Part shown: one piece after another, positions 51,938-62,253 of the stretch
Layout of the letters: every line of letters begins with the position of its first letter
Position numbering within the stretch: the stretch's first letter is position 1
Assembly: GCF_016598615.1 (NCBI RefSeq)
Contig: NZ_CP066831.1
Location: 7,564,001-7,628,000, forward strand
Reading direction: 5' to 3'
Origin: Streptomyces liliifuscus
GTDB lineage: Bacteria; Actinomycetota; Actinomycetes; Streptomycetales; Streptomycetaceae
Length of the DNA: 64,000 bases
The notes under the pieces: generated by a model
What the model was told of the DNA's origin: nothing
The model's input: the letters and a program-made list of their open reading frames with translations, nothing else
The model's database searches: none
Translations under genes and position numbers: made by a program

Positions 51938-54900
51938 GGGGTCGGGACCTCCATCTTCTCAGGGTCCCAGAGACCCTCGCTCACGGCTTCGTCGAGGCGC
52001 TTCTTGAAGTAGGCGTGGGCTTCGCGCATTTCGCGTTCTCGGTCGGCCTTGTAGAAGGGGGCGGTGTAGCCGTCGGGGACGGGGGCGGCTTCGGGGTCCT
52101 TCTCGTAGGCCTCGAACTGGGTCCAGTGGTCTTTCGTCTGGTCGAAGCCGTACGTGTGGTGCTTCCCGGCGATCTTCCGCTCGTCGGCGTCGAACCAGGT
52201 CACCCGGTCGAAGTCCTGCATGATCGGGAAACGGGCCCGGTACATGGCGATGAGCGTGTTCGCGTCGATACCGAGCCAGACGGCGACGAGCGCGTCGATC
52301 TCGACGAGGGCGGCGCGGCGGGCGTGTTCGGTGCGGAGGGGGGTGTCGCGCTGCCAGGTGGGGGTCACGTTGTGCAGCTCGGTCTTGAGGTTGGGCCAGT
52401 TGATCGCCCAGGGCTCGTAGCCAGGCCACTTGGGGTCGTAGAGCTCCGCCCAGAAGTCGGCGTAGGCGGTGGTCAAGCAGTTGAGGCGGAGCGTTCGGAT
52501 GAGCAGCGAGGATGCCAGAGGGTGATCTTCCTGAGGAGCGGGGAGCGTCGCGGCCGTACCAACACGCATGTCGCCCTTTCCGCTTGTGCGGAGGTAGTAG
52601 TCGAGCGGGAGACCGGCCCAGAATCCTGCGACCAAGGCAGTTCCACGAGGAGTGCCGAGCCTCATTGAGTTCACCTGGTCCACGTGAGTTACCCCGCGCG
52701 GAACGACGGCTGCGTAAAGCGCCCGCTCGGTGTCAGATGCGATCTGCCGCCGCCATGCAACCCGAAAATCCTCGCTGAACGGATTGCTCGCCTTGTCAAT
52801 CAGGAGCTTCTTGATCTGCTCGTCCTTGACCTCCTCCGGCTGCACCTTTCGCTGATTCACTAGTTGGAGCCGTGCCTGTGCCCACTCGTCCTCCGAGGCG
52901 ACCAGTTCCTCGTACTTCTCACAGTCAGGCCACTTGTCTTGTTCGCTCAGGAACACGTCGCGCGGGGCCACCCGCCGGTATTCGGACTCCGGCACCGCCT
53001 CGCTCGCAAGCGCCCTTGGGTCGAGTCCGCGCGTCTCACCGCTACCCTGGCTGGGTTGCTTAAACATCGGGTTAGCCACACCAATCTGTGGTCCCTTGAG
53101 GACGACGTCGCTCCACGCCTTGGCGTGGTAATCACCGTGGCTGTCGATGCCGGTGTTGTAGTCGATCAGTGCGAACTGCTTCTCGGGGCCGAAGTCCTTC
53201 TTCCGCGCGTAAGTCTCGTAGTACCCCTGGGTGACTTCAGGCTGCAGCGTCCCAAGTCGGAGGGGGTACTTTCCCAGCGCGTCGATAGCGGGATCCTCTG
53301 CCGTGCTCACCGGGGCAAGGAGCTGGGTGCGCTCCAGCGGTCCCTCGGCACCTTGCAGTCGACGCCACCGCATCAGAGTGTCGGAGGTCACTCGGACAAC
53401 GCGCTTGGGGTGGGGGCGTTCGTCCCAGCTTCCTCTGTACTTCACCCCTGGATCATCGCCGTCATCAATGGCGCTAAAGGACAGGCGAAGGACGTCCGCT
53501 GCAAAGAGCCATGACAAATTGACGAAGTCGATCTCACCGCGTCCGCCGTAGATGTGAACGCCGAACTCTGTAGAGTGACCAACAGGTTCGGGGAAGATCC
53601 GCCGCTGATTGACGAACCCGCCATGTACCCGCAGCCGCTGGAATGCCGCAGCCCTCAGAGCGGCTTCCTTGTCACCCGCGAAATGGGTGTCGGGGTGCAC
53701 CATCCCGGCCGTTCCTCCGCGCCCGGCGTGGTCCCAAATCTCGCACATGAACGCCCGATACAGATCGGGCCTAGTGCCCGCCACCAGCGGGTACACCGGT
53801 GACGCCGCCAGGTATGACGCCATGGTCACCGTATTCGTCACCTCGCCGAGCAGGTACTCCTGCACCTCCTCGCGCGCGAGTTCAGCGTCCCGCCGCCGGT
53901 TCTTCTCCTCCGCCTTCGGCTTCTCCGTGAGCATGAACCAAGGCTCGTACTCCGCCAGGACCGGATCCTCTTTCCACTCCGGCCGCACCCACGGCGGATT
54001 ACCCATCTGAAGATCGAAGCCCCCCGCCTCACCGGTGAAGACGCCAGCGAAGTCCAACTCCCAGTGCAGAAAACCCTGTTGCTCAGCGATATCACGAACG
54101 ACCCGCATCCACGGATACCGCGTCTCAACCGCCTTACGGGCCTCGTCCATCCCCATCTCGGCCTGGATCAGGTCTTCGAGCTTCTTCAGCTCCTCCAGAG
54201 AGTCGACCGTCGTGGCGAAGGTGTCCTCCGGGATCGATCCCGTGCCCACCATGGACTCCAGGAAGGCGATCCAGTCGTCCACGTCCGTAAGCGGGATGAT
54301 CTCGCGGCGGCGTCCCGACCCGCCGGTCTTCTTGGGGGCCGAGGAGGTACGCGCCTTCTTGACCACCTTCTTCTCCACGAGCCCGTCGTCGTCCCCAGCC
54401 TCGCCCAAGGACATCTGGTCACCGTCCAGGGTGAACAGCAGCCCGTTCTCGACGAATTGAGGCACAGGCGTGGGCTCAGGCACACGCTCCTCGACCTCCA
54501 CCACCGGCCCAGCCACCGACGACAGCAACGCATCCAGGTCGGCCCCCGCCTCCGCCGTCACCACCGGAGCCGTCGCGTACTCCGCATCCGCCCCGTCCAG
54601 CAGCCCCACCTTCTCCAGCGGCCAGAACCACAGCGCACACCACGCGTCCATGACTTGCTTGAGCCGCCAGTACGGCGACCCCTCCGCCTCGAAGAGGTCC
54701 TTGAAGACCTGCTCCTTGGTCAACGGCAGGCTCTGGTCCGCGTTCTGCTTGTCGCGGCGAAGGAACGCGTACTCCTCCGCGTCCTCCTCGCGATCCGTCC
54801 CCCACACATCGATGGTGCGGGCGATCTCTCGCTCGCTCAGTTCCATGCGCTTGGCGACCAGCTTCCACAGGAACTCGACGCGAAGGGCCGCAGCCTGCAA

Positions 54901-57423
54901 CCGTGCGAGCTGGCTGCCTTTGCCGCCCGTCGTCTTGGGCTTCGCCTTGACGCTGTTCTTCCACGCCTTCAGCTGCTCCACCTGCGTCCCGGCGAGCTGC
55001 TCCACCAACTTCTTCGCATCCCCGCTCGCCCCTGCGACCGCACCCCAACCAGGAGTGGGCAGCAGGAACTGATGCACAGCTCCCTCCGGCAGCAGCTGCT
55101 CCGCACCGTCCCCAGCCGCCCTGAACGGCAGCTTGGTCGGCGTCTGCGCACCGATCGTCCGCTCTTTCTTGATGCGCTCGGCCTCGTACACCCAACGCCG
55201 GGCACCGATAAGGGAGTCACCGCGTCGCAGATGCAGGCCGAACCATGGCGCGCGCATCCCCGGGTGCATGGTGTTGAGCCACAGCGACACCTCCGCCAGC
55301 TCCACACCCGTCGCGTTCAGGTCGATGCCGTACGCGTTGTGGAGGGCGATGTACGCCTTCACCTTCTGCTCGGCATCCAGAGTCTTCGACGTGTCCAGGC
55401 TGGCGCCCAGCTCATCCTGACGGCGCTTCAGATACTCCTTGGCGACTTGGTTGATCGCCTCGTTGAGGAACGCACCGGAGCCCAGGGCCGGTTCGCAGAT
55501 CGTGTAGCGCAGGAGCTCGCTCGCCCGGGTCTGGACCGTGTTGCCGTCAGCGTCCTTCTCCTGGTCGAGGCGGTGCTTGAGGGCAAGCTCGACGGTGACC
55601 TTCGTAAGGGACTCGGGGGTGTAGTACGAGGCGGACGTCTCGCGGTCGCGGCCGGCCAGGCGGTACACGAACCTACCCTCGGCGTACTTCTTCGGGCCGC
55701 GCAGACCGTACTGCTCGGCATCCTGGGCGGAGTACACGACGTGCGTGTTCTCGTTGTAGATCTTCAGCCGGTCGGCGGGGATGAGCCAAGACCCCTTCTC
55801 GGGATCGCCGTACTGCTTGTCACCCTTCTTGGTGCCGGGCTTGGCGACCTCGGCGAATTCCTTGTCAGCGATGATGCCCGTGTACGACATCAGGCCCTCA
55901 TAGACGGCGCCGAGCTGGTTGATGCCGAGGTTGCGGTACGAGATGAAGCCGCCCTGGCGGCCCTTCTGTCCGGCCTCCTTCATAGTCAGCAGGCGCAGCA
56001 CCTGGTGCAACGCCTCGTTGCGCAGCCGCAGGTCCAGCCACCGCGGCTCCTCGTCCCCGTCCTCGTCCTCGTCCCAGTGGGGGTCGAGAACGCGGCTGCC
56101 GATGAGCGTGATCGCCTTCGGGTCGAACAACTCGCTGCGCAGCGCCTCGAAGCGCAGGCCACGCTGCTCGCTGCGCTCGTCGGCGGGCTTGTTGTCGTCT
56201 GCCTCCGTGCCGTGCGGGCGGTGGCCGTAGTTGACCTTGTTGAAGAGGACGTCGAGGGAGGCGTACAGGTGGAAACCGTTGCGGCTGTCCTCGTCGACCA
56301 GCTTCCGTTCCCGGGCCGCCAGCTCGCGCAGCCGGGCAACCGAGTAACCAGCCTCGTATGTGGAGTCGTCGGCGGGCAGGATACCCAGCTCGGGGCGGGC
56401 CTCCGCGTAGAGGAGGAAGAGGATGCGGTAGAGGTAGCGCAGCGATTCACGGGTGAGCTGCTTGGCGAACGGGCCCTTCTTGAGGTCCTCGATCTCCCGT
56501 GGCTCGACCTCCGCGTCGCGTAAGCGGGCGAGTACCTCGTTCGCGATGATCTCGACCGAGTGCTGGAGTCCCTTGCGTAGCTCGGAGTTGACGCCGACGG
56601 CGTTGTCGCGGGACGCCTTCAGCAGGTCGTCGATGCGTCGGCCCTTGCCGTCGGGGCGGGGCGCGAGCATGTCGTGGGAGAAGAGAGCGGCGAGGAGGGC
56701 GAGTTCGCCCGCCTTCGCCGTGTCGTTGCGGGCGAGGGCCGCGTCCAGGCCGGCGGTGAGATAGCGGCCTTCAGCCCAGGAGCCCCGATCGGCGAGGACG
56801 AGTACGCCGCCGCAGAGCAGCAGGACGAAGCGGGGCGTGTCGCCGCCGGGCTCGTGCAGTTCGCTCTGGAAGAGCCAGCCCGCCAGCTTCTCGCCGACTT
56901 CGAGGAGGCCGTCGGCAGTTTTGAGGGGGTGGAGGAGTTGCCCGGCCTCGTCGGGGTCGAGGGCGTCGTCGAGGCTGGCGGTCCAGCCGCAGTCGAGGGC
57001 GACGATGCCGTCTCCGTGCCAGGCGACCTGGAGTTCGTACTCCCTGCTCGCGTTGTGCACGGTGATCGACTCGGGCCGATCACCGCCGTAACCGAGGGCC
57101 TTGAGGACAGCGGTGTGCCAGGTGGTGATGTGCTGGGCCCACTCGCCCGTGGGGTCGTCGTAGGTACTGCCGAGTTCTTCCTGCTGGGCGCGGGAGGTCA
57201 GGAAGGGGCGCACAGTGGCCAGGTACTCACCGCGGAGGCGGGGGAGGAGTTCGCGCGGGGTGGGCTGTGGGTCGTGGGCGTCGGTCTCGCGGCTGGTCCA
57301 CAGGGTTAACAGGCCCTCGTCGGCCGCCTTGTTCTTCTTGAGGGTGTTCTCCAGCTCCTCGCTGAAGTAGTGCGCGGATAGGTATTCGCCGCGGTTGGCG
57401 AAGGAGTCGTAGGTGTAGCTCAT
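51934..57423 (-). CDS. Giant N6-adenine DNA methyltransferase (PglX/DrmMI-like)
   Basis: From the ATG at 57421-57423 (1829 aa, MSYTYDSFANRGEYLSAHYF). The open frame continues upstream only as shadow sequence of the next gene. SAM motif I CEPALGSGAFLNEAINQVAK is near residue 648 and motif IV FDLQMGNPPWVRPEW near 1141, both as in Eco57I-type adenine methyltransferases. The C-terminal 600 residues would contain the target-recognition domain, and some rows there fall to about 53-58% GC (e.g. 53461-53580). The length well exceeds DrmMI of the first system. It overlaps the SNF2 gene and the large helicase gene by 4 bp each. Presumed role: self-marking of host DNA. Confidence 0.9.
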   Translation of the reverse strand: MSYTYDSFANRGEYLSAHYFSEELENTLKKNKAADEGLLTLWTSRETDAHDPQPTPRELLPRLRGEYLATVRPFLTSRAQQEELGSTYDDPTGEWAQHITTWHTAVLKALGYGGDRPESITVHNASREYELQVAWHGDGIVALDCGWTASLDDALDPDEAGQLLHPLKTADGLLEVGEKLAGWLFQSELHEPGGDTPRFVLLLCGGVLVLADRGSWAEGRYLTAGLDAALARNDTAKAGELALLAALFSHDMLAPRPDGKGRRIDDLLKASRDNAVGVNSELRKGLQHSVEIIANEVLARLRDAEVEPREIEDLKKGPFAKQLTRESLRYLYRILFLLYAEARPELGILPADDSTYEAGYSVARLRELAARERKLVDEDSRNGFHLYASLDVLFNKVNYGHRPHGTEADDNKPADERSEQRGLRFEALRSELFDPKAITLIGSRVLDPHWDEDEDGDEEPRWLDLRLRNEALHQVLRLLTMKEAGQKGRQGGFISYRNLGINQLGAVYEGLMSYTGIIADKEFAEVAKPGTKKGDKQYGDPEKGSWLIPADRLKIYNENTHVVYSAQDAEQYGLRGPKKYAEGRFVYRLAGRDRETSASYYTPESLTKVTVELALKHRLDQEKDADGNTVQTRASELLRYTICEPALGSGAFLNEAINQVAKEYLKRRQDELGASLDTSKTLDAEQKVKAYIALHNAYGIDLNATGVELAEVSLWLNTMHPGMRAPWFGLHLRRGDSLIGARRWVYEAERIKKERTIGAQTPTKLPFRAAGDGAEQLLPEGAVHQFLLPTPGWGAVAGASGDAKKLVEQLAGTQVEQLKAWKNSVKAKPKTTGGKGSQLARLQAAALRVEFLWKLVAKRMELSEREIARTIDVWGTDREEDAEEYAFLRRDKQNADQSLPLTKEQVFKDLFEAEGSPYWRLKQVMDAWCALWFWPLEKVGLLDGADAEYATAPVVTAEAGADLDALLSSVAGPVVEVEERVPEPTPVPQFVENGLLFTLDGDQMSLGEAGDDDGLVEKKVVKKARTSSAPKKTGGSGRRREIIPLTDVDDWIAFLESMVGTGSIPEDTFATTVDSLEELKKLEDLIQAEMGMDEARKAVETRYPWMRVVRDIAEQQGFLHWELDFAGVFTGEAGGFDLQMGNPPWVRPEWKEDPVLAEYEPWFMLTEKPKAEEKNRRRDAELAREEVQEYLLGEVTNTVTMASYLAASPVYPLVAGTRPDLYRAFMCEIWDHAGRGGTAGMVHPDTHFAGDKEAALRAAAFQRLRVHGGFVNQRRIFPEPVGHSTEFGVHIYGGRGEIDFVNLSWLFAADVLRLSFSAIDDGDDPGVKYRGSWDERPHPKRVVRVTSDTLMRWRRLQGAEGPLERTQLLAPVSTAEDPAIDALGKYPLRLGTLQPEVTQGYYETYARKKDFGPEKQFALIDYNTGIDSHGDYHAKAWSDVVLKGPQIGVANPMFKQPSQGSGETRGLDPRALASEAVPESEYRRVAPRDVFLSEQDKWPDCEKYEELVASEDEWAQARLQLVNQRKVQPEEVKDEQIKKLLIDKASNPFSEDFRVAWRRQIASDTERALYAAVVPRGVTHVDQVNSMRLGTPRGTALVAGFWAGLPLDYYLRTSGKGDMRVGTAATLPAPQEDHPLASSLLIRTLRLNCLTTAYADFWAELYDPKWPGYEPWAINWPNLKTELHNVTPTWQRDTPLRTEHARRAALVEIDALVAVWLGIDANTLIAMYRARFPIMQDFDRVTWFDADERKIAGKHHTYGFDQTKDHWTQFEAYEKDPEAAPVPDGYTAPFYKADREREMREAHAYFKKRLDEAVSEGLWDPEKMEVPTP

Positions 57424-60400
57424 CGTGCGGACTCCTCGGCGTGCGCGGTGGACACGGTGCTGGTGTGGAGGGGGTCGAGGACGCCGAGGACTCGCAGCAT
57501 CGGGTCGCCGTCGGTCCGCAGACGGCGTACGAGGTCGCGGCGGCGCGCGGCGGTGTCGTACACCTGCTGGATGCGGCGCTGCTGGTTGCCGACGGCGATC
57601 AGGGCGCCCTGCTCCCAGACCTGCACCCGGTCCTCGTACGGGGCCAGGTACGAGTCGACCTGTTTGTCGTAGTCGGCGCGGCGCTCGCACAGATGGGTCT
57701 CGGCCGCGTCGACGGCCGAGGGGACGAGCGCCTGGAGGAGGCCGGGGTCGACCGGCTGGGCGCGGCCAGCCATGGCGGGGCCCACACCGCAGGCGGCGAG
57801 GAACGCGGAGTCCATGCGCCACACGCGAGGAACGGCCGCTGCGAGGCCGGTGACGGCCATCCACTCCACGACCGTCGGTTTGCCCGCCGCGTTGGAGTAG
57901 ACGCCCTGAAGGAGGTAGACCGGGCCGGTGAGGGCCTCCGGCAGGGCTGCGTCGATCCGTTTGGCCTTGGCGGTGTCGGGCTGGTGGGCGAGGACGAACG
58001 CCTCGTCGTACCGGAGCTTGGCGAGGACCTTGTCCGTCACCCAGTCGAGGACCGGGTGGATGTCGGAGACGTACGAGACATTGGGCCACTGCGAGGTGGG
58101 CTGGTCGGTCTTGCCCTGCTTGGCGTTGCGGGCGGCTTCCAGGCGGTCGGCGGCGTACTGCTTGTCGAAGGTGATGCGCAGCGTGCCGTCGTACTTGGGT
58201 GTCGTGAGGATCTTCTCCTGCTCCAGGTACGACTTCGGCAGCTCGCGGAAGCGGTACTGCAGGTCGTCGGGCGGAGTGAACTCGATGCGGCCGTTGGCCG
58301 TCTCCGGCTTCCAGTCGAGGGCCTCGCGGTCGGCCTGGGGGTAGATGAGGTCCACCGCGGCGTGGAAGTACGCCTTGGTGCCGGCGAAGACGTGGGGCAC
58401 GTCGGCCTCGGGTACCGCGGCCGTGCCGAGCGTGGCAGGGGCGGCCGTAGGGTCGGCGAGCCGGGCGTTGGCGCCGGCGAGGAGTCCCGCGAGGACCCCG
58501 CCGGACTCCTGCTGGGACTGCTTGATGGAACGCTCGACCGTGCTGCCCTTGATGAGGTCGCGGGTGAGGCGGTCCTCTTCCTTCTTGTCGTTGTAGAGGC
58601 CGGTGACGGCCTCGGCGCTGCCCTCGCCGGTCTCGATCTCGTGCGCCTGGGCCTCGCGGCGCAGCAGACGGGTGCCGACGAGCCGGTCGTCGAGCGTGAG
58701 CATCTCGCCGCTCTCCTCGTCACGCCGCCAGGGCACGTCGGCGGTGAGGGTGAGGGCACGGAACTCGGGGCTGACCGCCTGCCCGTAGCGGTCGATACGT
58801 CCGTTGCGCTGCTCGATGCGGATGAGGGACCAGGGCAGGTCGTAGTGGACGAGGTCGTGGCACTGGTGGTGCAGGTTGACGCCCTCGGAGGCGATGTCAC
58901 CGGTGAACAGCAGCCGCACCGGCTCCTCGCGCCGGCCGAAGCGGTCGACGATCTCCTGCTGTTGCTGCTCGTTGGTGGTGTCGCCGTGCATGACCTCGAC
59001 AGCGCCGTCGTACGCCTTCCAGGGGCGTGTTGCGTCGGGCTTGGCCTGGTTCTTCTTCTTGAAACCGAGCCGGGCCGGGACTTCCCGGGCCAGCCAGTCC
59101 AAGGTGTGGACCCGCTCGGAGAAGATCACGACGCGGCGCTCGGAGTGCGGGCCGACGCGAAGCTTGTCCTTCAGCGTGCGGACGAGCGCGTCGAGCTTGG
59201 CGGAGTCCTCGTCGGTGAGGTCGGCGACCAGTGACTCCAGCTCGGCGAGGGCTCTGCCCTCGGCCGCCAGGGCGGCGCGGCGCTCGGGGGAGTCCGCCTT
59301 CTTGCCGTCCTTGCCCTTCACCATGCCGCTCTTGGGGTTGTCCAGGTAGGTGCGGCGGGCGGCGAGGGATTTCCGCAGGGCGACGTGGGAGGAGAGGAAG
59401 GCCTTCAGGAAGTTGTAGCCGACCAGCGGATCGGCACAGACCGACGAACGGTTCGGGTCTCCCGGGGTCCACTCGCTCGCGAGTTTCTCCAGGACGGCGA
59501 TTTCCTTCCGCGTCGCCGGAGCCGGCACCGGCAGGGAGCAGCCGCGCTCGGCCCAGGGCTTGCCCTTGAGGCCGTCGCGCACCTCGCGGTCGGTCTTGGT
59601 ACGCCTGATGTAGAGGTGATCGAGGTCGGCGACCTTGTAGTTCTTGGGGTCGGCGATCGCCGCCGGATCGAGCATCCGGATCAGCTCGGCGAAGGATTCG
59701 GCGTCACCGTTGTGCGGAGTCGCGGACGCCAGGATCAGCGCATCGGTCTGCTCGGCGAGGCGGCGGGCCAGGCGGTTGTTGCGGGTGCCCTTGTTGACGA
59801 GGTTGTGCGACTCGTCGATGACCACCGCGTCCCAGGTGATGTTCTCCAGATGGTGGGAGTACGTCGCAGACTTGAGGGTGTCGACGGAGACGATGACACG
59901 CTTGAAGTGGGCGAACGGGTTCCGGCCGGACGGGATCTCCTGCTGGATGCGCTGGATGCCGGTGGAGTCCAGGCGCACCAGCGGCAGGGCGAAGCGGGTC
60001 CACAGCTCGCGCTGGAACTGCTCCAGCACATGCGCGGGCGTGACCACGAGGATGCGCTCGCCGCGCCCGCGCCGTATCAACTCCGAGAGCGTGACGCCGA
60101 TCTCCAGCGTCTTGCCCAGACCGACCACGTCGGCGATCAGCAGCCGGGGCTGCGGGTTGCGCATGGACAGCGCCAGCTCGGCGGGGCGTAGCTGATGCTT
60201 CTGCCGGTCCATGAGGAAGGAGTCGGCGAGCGCGATGCCGTGCTCGGTCTGCGGCAGCGCGGTCTTGCGGATGACGGCCTCCAGGTAGAGGCGGGCCTTG
60301 GCGTGCTTGGAGGTGTCGTCGGGCACGAGCCGGGTCTTGCGCGGATCGAGTACGTCGATCTGGTCGAGACCGGAGTAGAACACCGCGTCTGTACCGCGGA

Positions 60401-60596
60401 CGAACGAGGAAACCCCGCTGACCTCGACCATGAGTCCGTCACGAGACTCCGCGACGGACTTCACGAGCCACTGCTCGTCGCGGATGCGTACCTGGGCGCC
60501 GGGGGCGAAGGCCGGCCGCGCACCGGCTGGGGACGCAGCCCGTGTTGTGTCGGCATCGCGCGACTCAGGAACCTCGGGCTGTATCGCCGCGGTCAC
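57420..60596 (-). CDS. SNF2-type helicase, DrmD-like
   Basis: I place the start at the GTG at 60594-60596, which follows GGAGGAGCACCAC (1058 aa). The first 106 codons of the longer open frame are not supported. Motifs are LLIADVVGLGKTLEIGVTLS near residue 157, VVIDESHNLVNKGTRNN near 260, ILASATPHNGDAESFAEL, FTGDIASEGVNLHHQ and EQRNGRIDRYGQAVSPEF. Order and size match DrmD of the first system, but the sequence differs greatly. It heads the second operon. 103 bp upstream on the same strand lies a Ser/Thr kinase gene, possibly the first gene of the same transcript. Confidence 0.88.
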   Translation of the reverse strand: MTAAIQPEVPESRDADTTRAASPAGARPAFAPGAQVRIRDEQWLVKSVAESRDGLMVEVSGVSSFVRGTDAVFYSGLDQIDVLDPRKTRLVPDDTSKHAKARLYLEAVIRKTALPQTEHGIALADSFLMDRQKHQLRPAELALSMRNPQPRLLIADVVGLGKTLEIGVTLSELIRRGRGERILVVTPAHVLEQFQRELWTRFALPLVRLDSTGIQRIQQEIPSGRNPFAHFKRVIVSVDTLKSATYSHHLENITWDAVVIDESHNLVNKGTRNNRLARRLAEQTDALILASATPHNGDAESFAELIRMLDPAAIADPKNYKVADLDHLYIRRTKTDREVRDGLKGKPWAERGCSLPVPAPATRKEIAVLEKLASEWTPGDPNRSSVCADPLVGYNFLKAFLSSHVALRKSLAARRTYLDNPKSGMVKGKDGKKADSPERRAALAAEGRALAELESLVADLTDEDSAKLDALVRTLKDKLRVGPHSERRVVIFSERVHTLDWLAREVPARLGFKKKNQAKPDATRPWKAYDGAVEVMHGDTTNEQQQQEIVDRFGRREEPVRLLFTGDIASEGVNLHHQCHDLVHYDLPWSLIRIEQRNGRIDRYGQAVSPEFRALTLTADVPWRRDEESGEMLTLDDRLVGTRLLRREAQAHEIETGEGSAEAVTGLYNDKKEEDRLTRDLIKGSTVERSIKQSQQESGGVLAGLLAGANARLADPTAAPATLGTAAVPEADVPHVFAGTKAYFHAAVDLIYPQADREALDWKPETANGRIEFTPPDDLQYRFRELPKSYLEQEKILTTPKYDGTLRITFDKQYAADRLEAARNAKQGKTDQPTSQWPNVSYVSDIHPVLDWVTDKVLAKLRYDEAFVLAHQPDTAKAKRIDAALPEALTGPVYLLQGVYSNAAGKPTVVEWMAVTGLAAAVPRVWRMDSAFLAACGVGPAMAGRAQPVDPGLLQALVPSAVDAAETHLCERRADYDKQVDSYLAPYEDRVQVWEQGALIAVGNQQRRIQQVYDTAARRRDLVRRLRTDGDPMLRVLGVLDPLHTSTVSTAHAEESAR

Positions 60597-60699
60597 GTGG
60601 TGCTCCTCCGTGGAATGTGTACTCGTGATGTGTGGTGTGCTGGTACCCGCCCTTGTCCGCCCCGGACTGACACCGCCGGCGAAGAGAGGGAAGAGGAGG

Positions 60700-61914
60700 T
60701 CAGCGCTTCGACCAGGTGAGCGCCGGTCCCATCGCGTAGCGCTTGCGCAACTCGTCGGCGACCCGCCGCGAAGCGGGAGGACGGCCCCTTTGCGGTGCGG
60801 GTTCAGCCGGGCTTCCGGTTCCGGGCAGAGGCTCCGGCACGAGCACGGGTGGGGGCGAATTCTCCACGTCGCTCTCGATACCGCTCTCGGCCGGGCAGTT
60901 CGGATCGGATTCACCGTCGGGCGGCGGGACGGGGATGCCCCCCGCCGGGGACGCCGACTCTTCGCGCAGCAGCCTTTCGAGCGAGTCGAGTCGGTCCAGC
61001 ATCGGTGTGTCAGGCTGGGGCAGCACCATCGTGGGATGGTCCTTCGGCGTCGTCTCCTGGATCAGAGCGCACCGTGCCCGGGCCGGACTAGTGCCCAGCA
61101 GACGCATCAGATCGGCACACTGCCGGGTCACCTCCTCCAGGGAGGGGCGGTCCTCCGCCTTGTGCGCCAGCATGGCCGTCACGATGGGGGTCAGTTCAGC
61201 GGGCAGCCCGGACAGATCGGGGCCGATCTCGGCGTTGACGACCTGCGCGGCGACCGCCTCCCACCGGGCGCCGTCGTACGGGTAGTGTCCGGTCGCCGCG
61301 TACAGAAGCACGGTGCCCAGGCCGTACACGTCAGCCGCCTTTGTCACATCCACCTCACCCAGGGCCTGTTCAGGTGGCATGCAGCGCACGGTGCCGATGA
61401 CCACACCGGCCTGTGTGAGCGATGCATTGGACGCCCCGACGAAGGCACCGAGGCCGAAGTCGATGATCACCGGACCGAAGTCGCCGAGGACGACGTTCTG
61501 TGACTTCAGGTCGCGGTGGACCAGGCCCGCGGCGTGCACGGCGGCGAGCCCCTCGGCCAGCAGCGCGCCGAGGCTCGCCACCAGTGGTGTGGACAGCGGG
61601 CCCTGGCTCTTCACGACGTCGGCGAGCGGGCGGCCGGGGACGTAGTCCATGGCCAGCCAGGGCTGCTCGGCGAACGGATCCGCGTCGATGAAACGGGCCA
61701 CACGGCCCGTGCCCGAGATCGTGCGCGCGATCGTCGCCTCGCGTTCGAAACGGGCGCGCGTGTGCGGATCCGTGCGGTCGGGCCGGATCACCTTCACGGC
61801 GACCGGTTCACCCGCGACGGAGTAGGCGAGGTACACCTCCCCCATCCCGCCCGCACCAAGCTGCCGCTCGACGAGATACGGACCGATACGTAACGGCAGA
61901 GCCGCGCCGTTCAC
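60700..61914 (-). CDS. Ser/Thr protein kinase (soluble)
   Basis: From the GTG at 61912-61914 preceded by GGGGGT (404 aa). All Hanks motifs are present: GAGGMGEVYLA, VAVKVI with the catalytic Lys, HRDLKSQNVVL, and IDFGLG. The C-terminal 130 residues are a Pro/Ser/Glu-rich tail with no visible transmembrane segment or PASTA repeat. This kinase is therefore cytoplasmic, unlike most actinobacterial Pkn receptors. Its place directly upstream of the second DISARM-related operon recalls defence systems that include kinases, such as Pgl/BREX. The link is inferred from position only. Confidence 0.88.
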   Translation of the reverse strand: MNGAALPLRIGPYLVERQLGAGGMGEVYLAYSVAGEPVAVKVIRPDRTDPHTRARFEREATIARTISGTGRVARFIDADPFAEQPWLAMDYVPGRPLADVVKSQGPLSTPLVASLGALLAEGLAAVHAAGLVHRDLKSQNVVLGDFGPVIIDFGLGAFVGASNASLTQAGVVIGTVRCMPPEQALGEVDVTKAADVYGLGTVLLYAATGHYPYDGARWEAVAAQVVNAEIGPDLSGLPAELTPIVTAMLAHKAEDRPSLEEVTRQCADLMRLLGTSPARARCALIQETTPKDHPTMVLPQPDTPMLDRLDSLERLLREESASPAGGIPVPPPDGESDPNCPAESGIESDVENSPPPVLVPEPLPGTGSPAEPAPQRGRPPASRRVADELRKRYAMGPALTWSKR

Positions 61915-62004
61915 CGCACACCCCCATGACTCGCGCAACGACTGCGCGATCGGTAAATCCTACTTACCGATCGGCACGCAATGGGAGGGGGTGATCACAT
62001 TGCG

Positions 62005-62193
62005 TCAGACCAACTCGACGAACCCCGCCCAAGCGTCAAGCGACACCGTAAGAACGGGCCCGGTGACGTCCTTGGAGTCCCAGACGAGCACGGCGGTCGT
62101 AGTGGTCGCGACATCTGCGCACTGACCGCCCTCGGCACCGCTGTAGCTGCTCTTGAACAGGCGAGGCCGGGCGTGACTGTCGAGGACTCGGCG
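62005..62193 (-). pseudogene. DUF397 domain remnant
   Basis: Between a TAA (62194-62196) and a TGA (62005-62007) the frame reads LFKSSYSGAEGGQCADVATT, then VLVWDSKDVTGPVLTVSLDA, the DUF397 signature common in Streptomyces next to XRE regulators. No usable start codon is present and the N-terminus is missing. It occupies the 340-bp gap between the kinase and the GmrSD-like gene, and nothing else was seen there. Confidence 0.65.
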
Positions 62194-62253
62194 TTAGCCG
62201 CTGTCGGGCGTCTCTCCTGGTCGAGACGAGGACCAAGAGAAACGCCCGTGCGC

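Noticed and set aside
54064..56523. 819-codon plus-strand open frame opposite the giant methyltransferase
   Set aside because: The opposite strand has motif I and NPPW in frame. This one is Leu/Arg-rich shadow sequence.
51934..58089. Longer methyltransferase start at 58089
   Set aside because: The extra 222 codons lie wholly inside the SNF2 helicase gene and read as Arg/Pro shadow sequence. The ATG at 57423 sits in an ATGA overlap.
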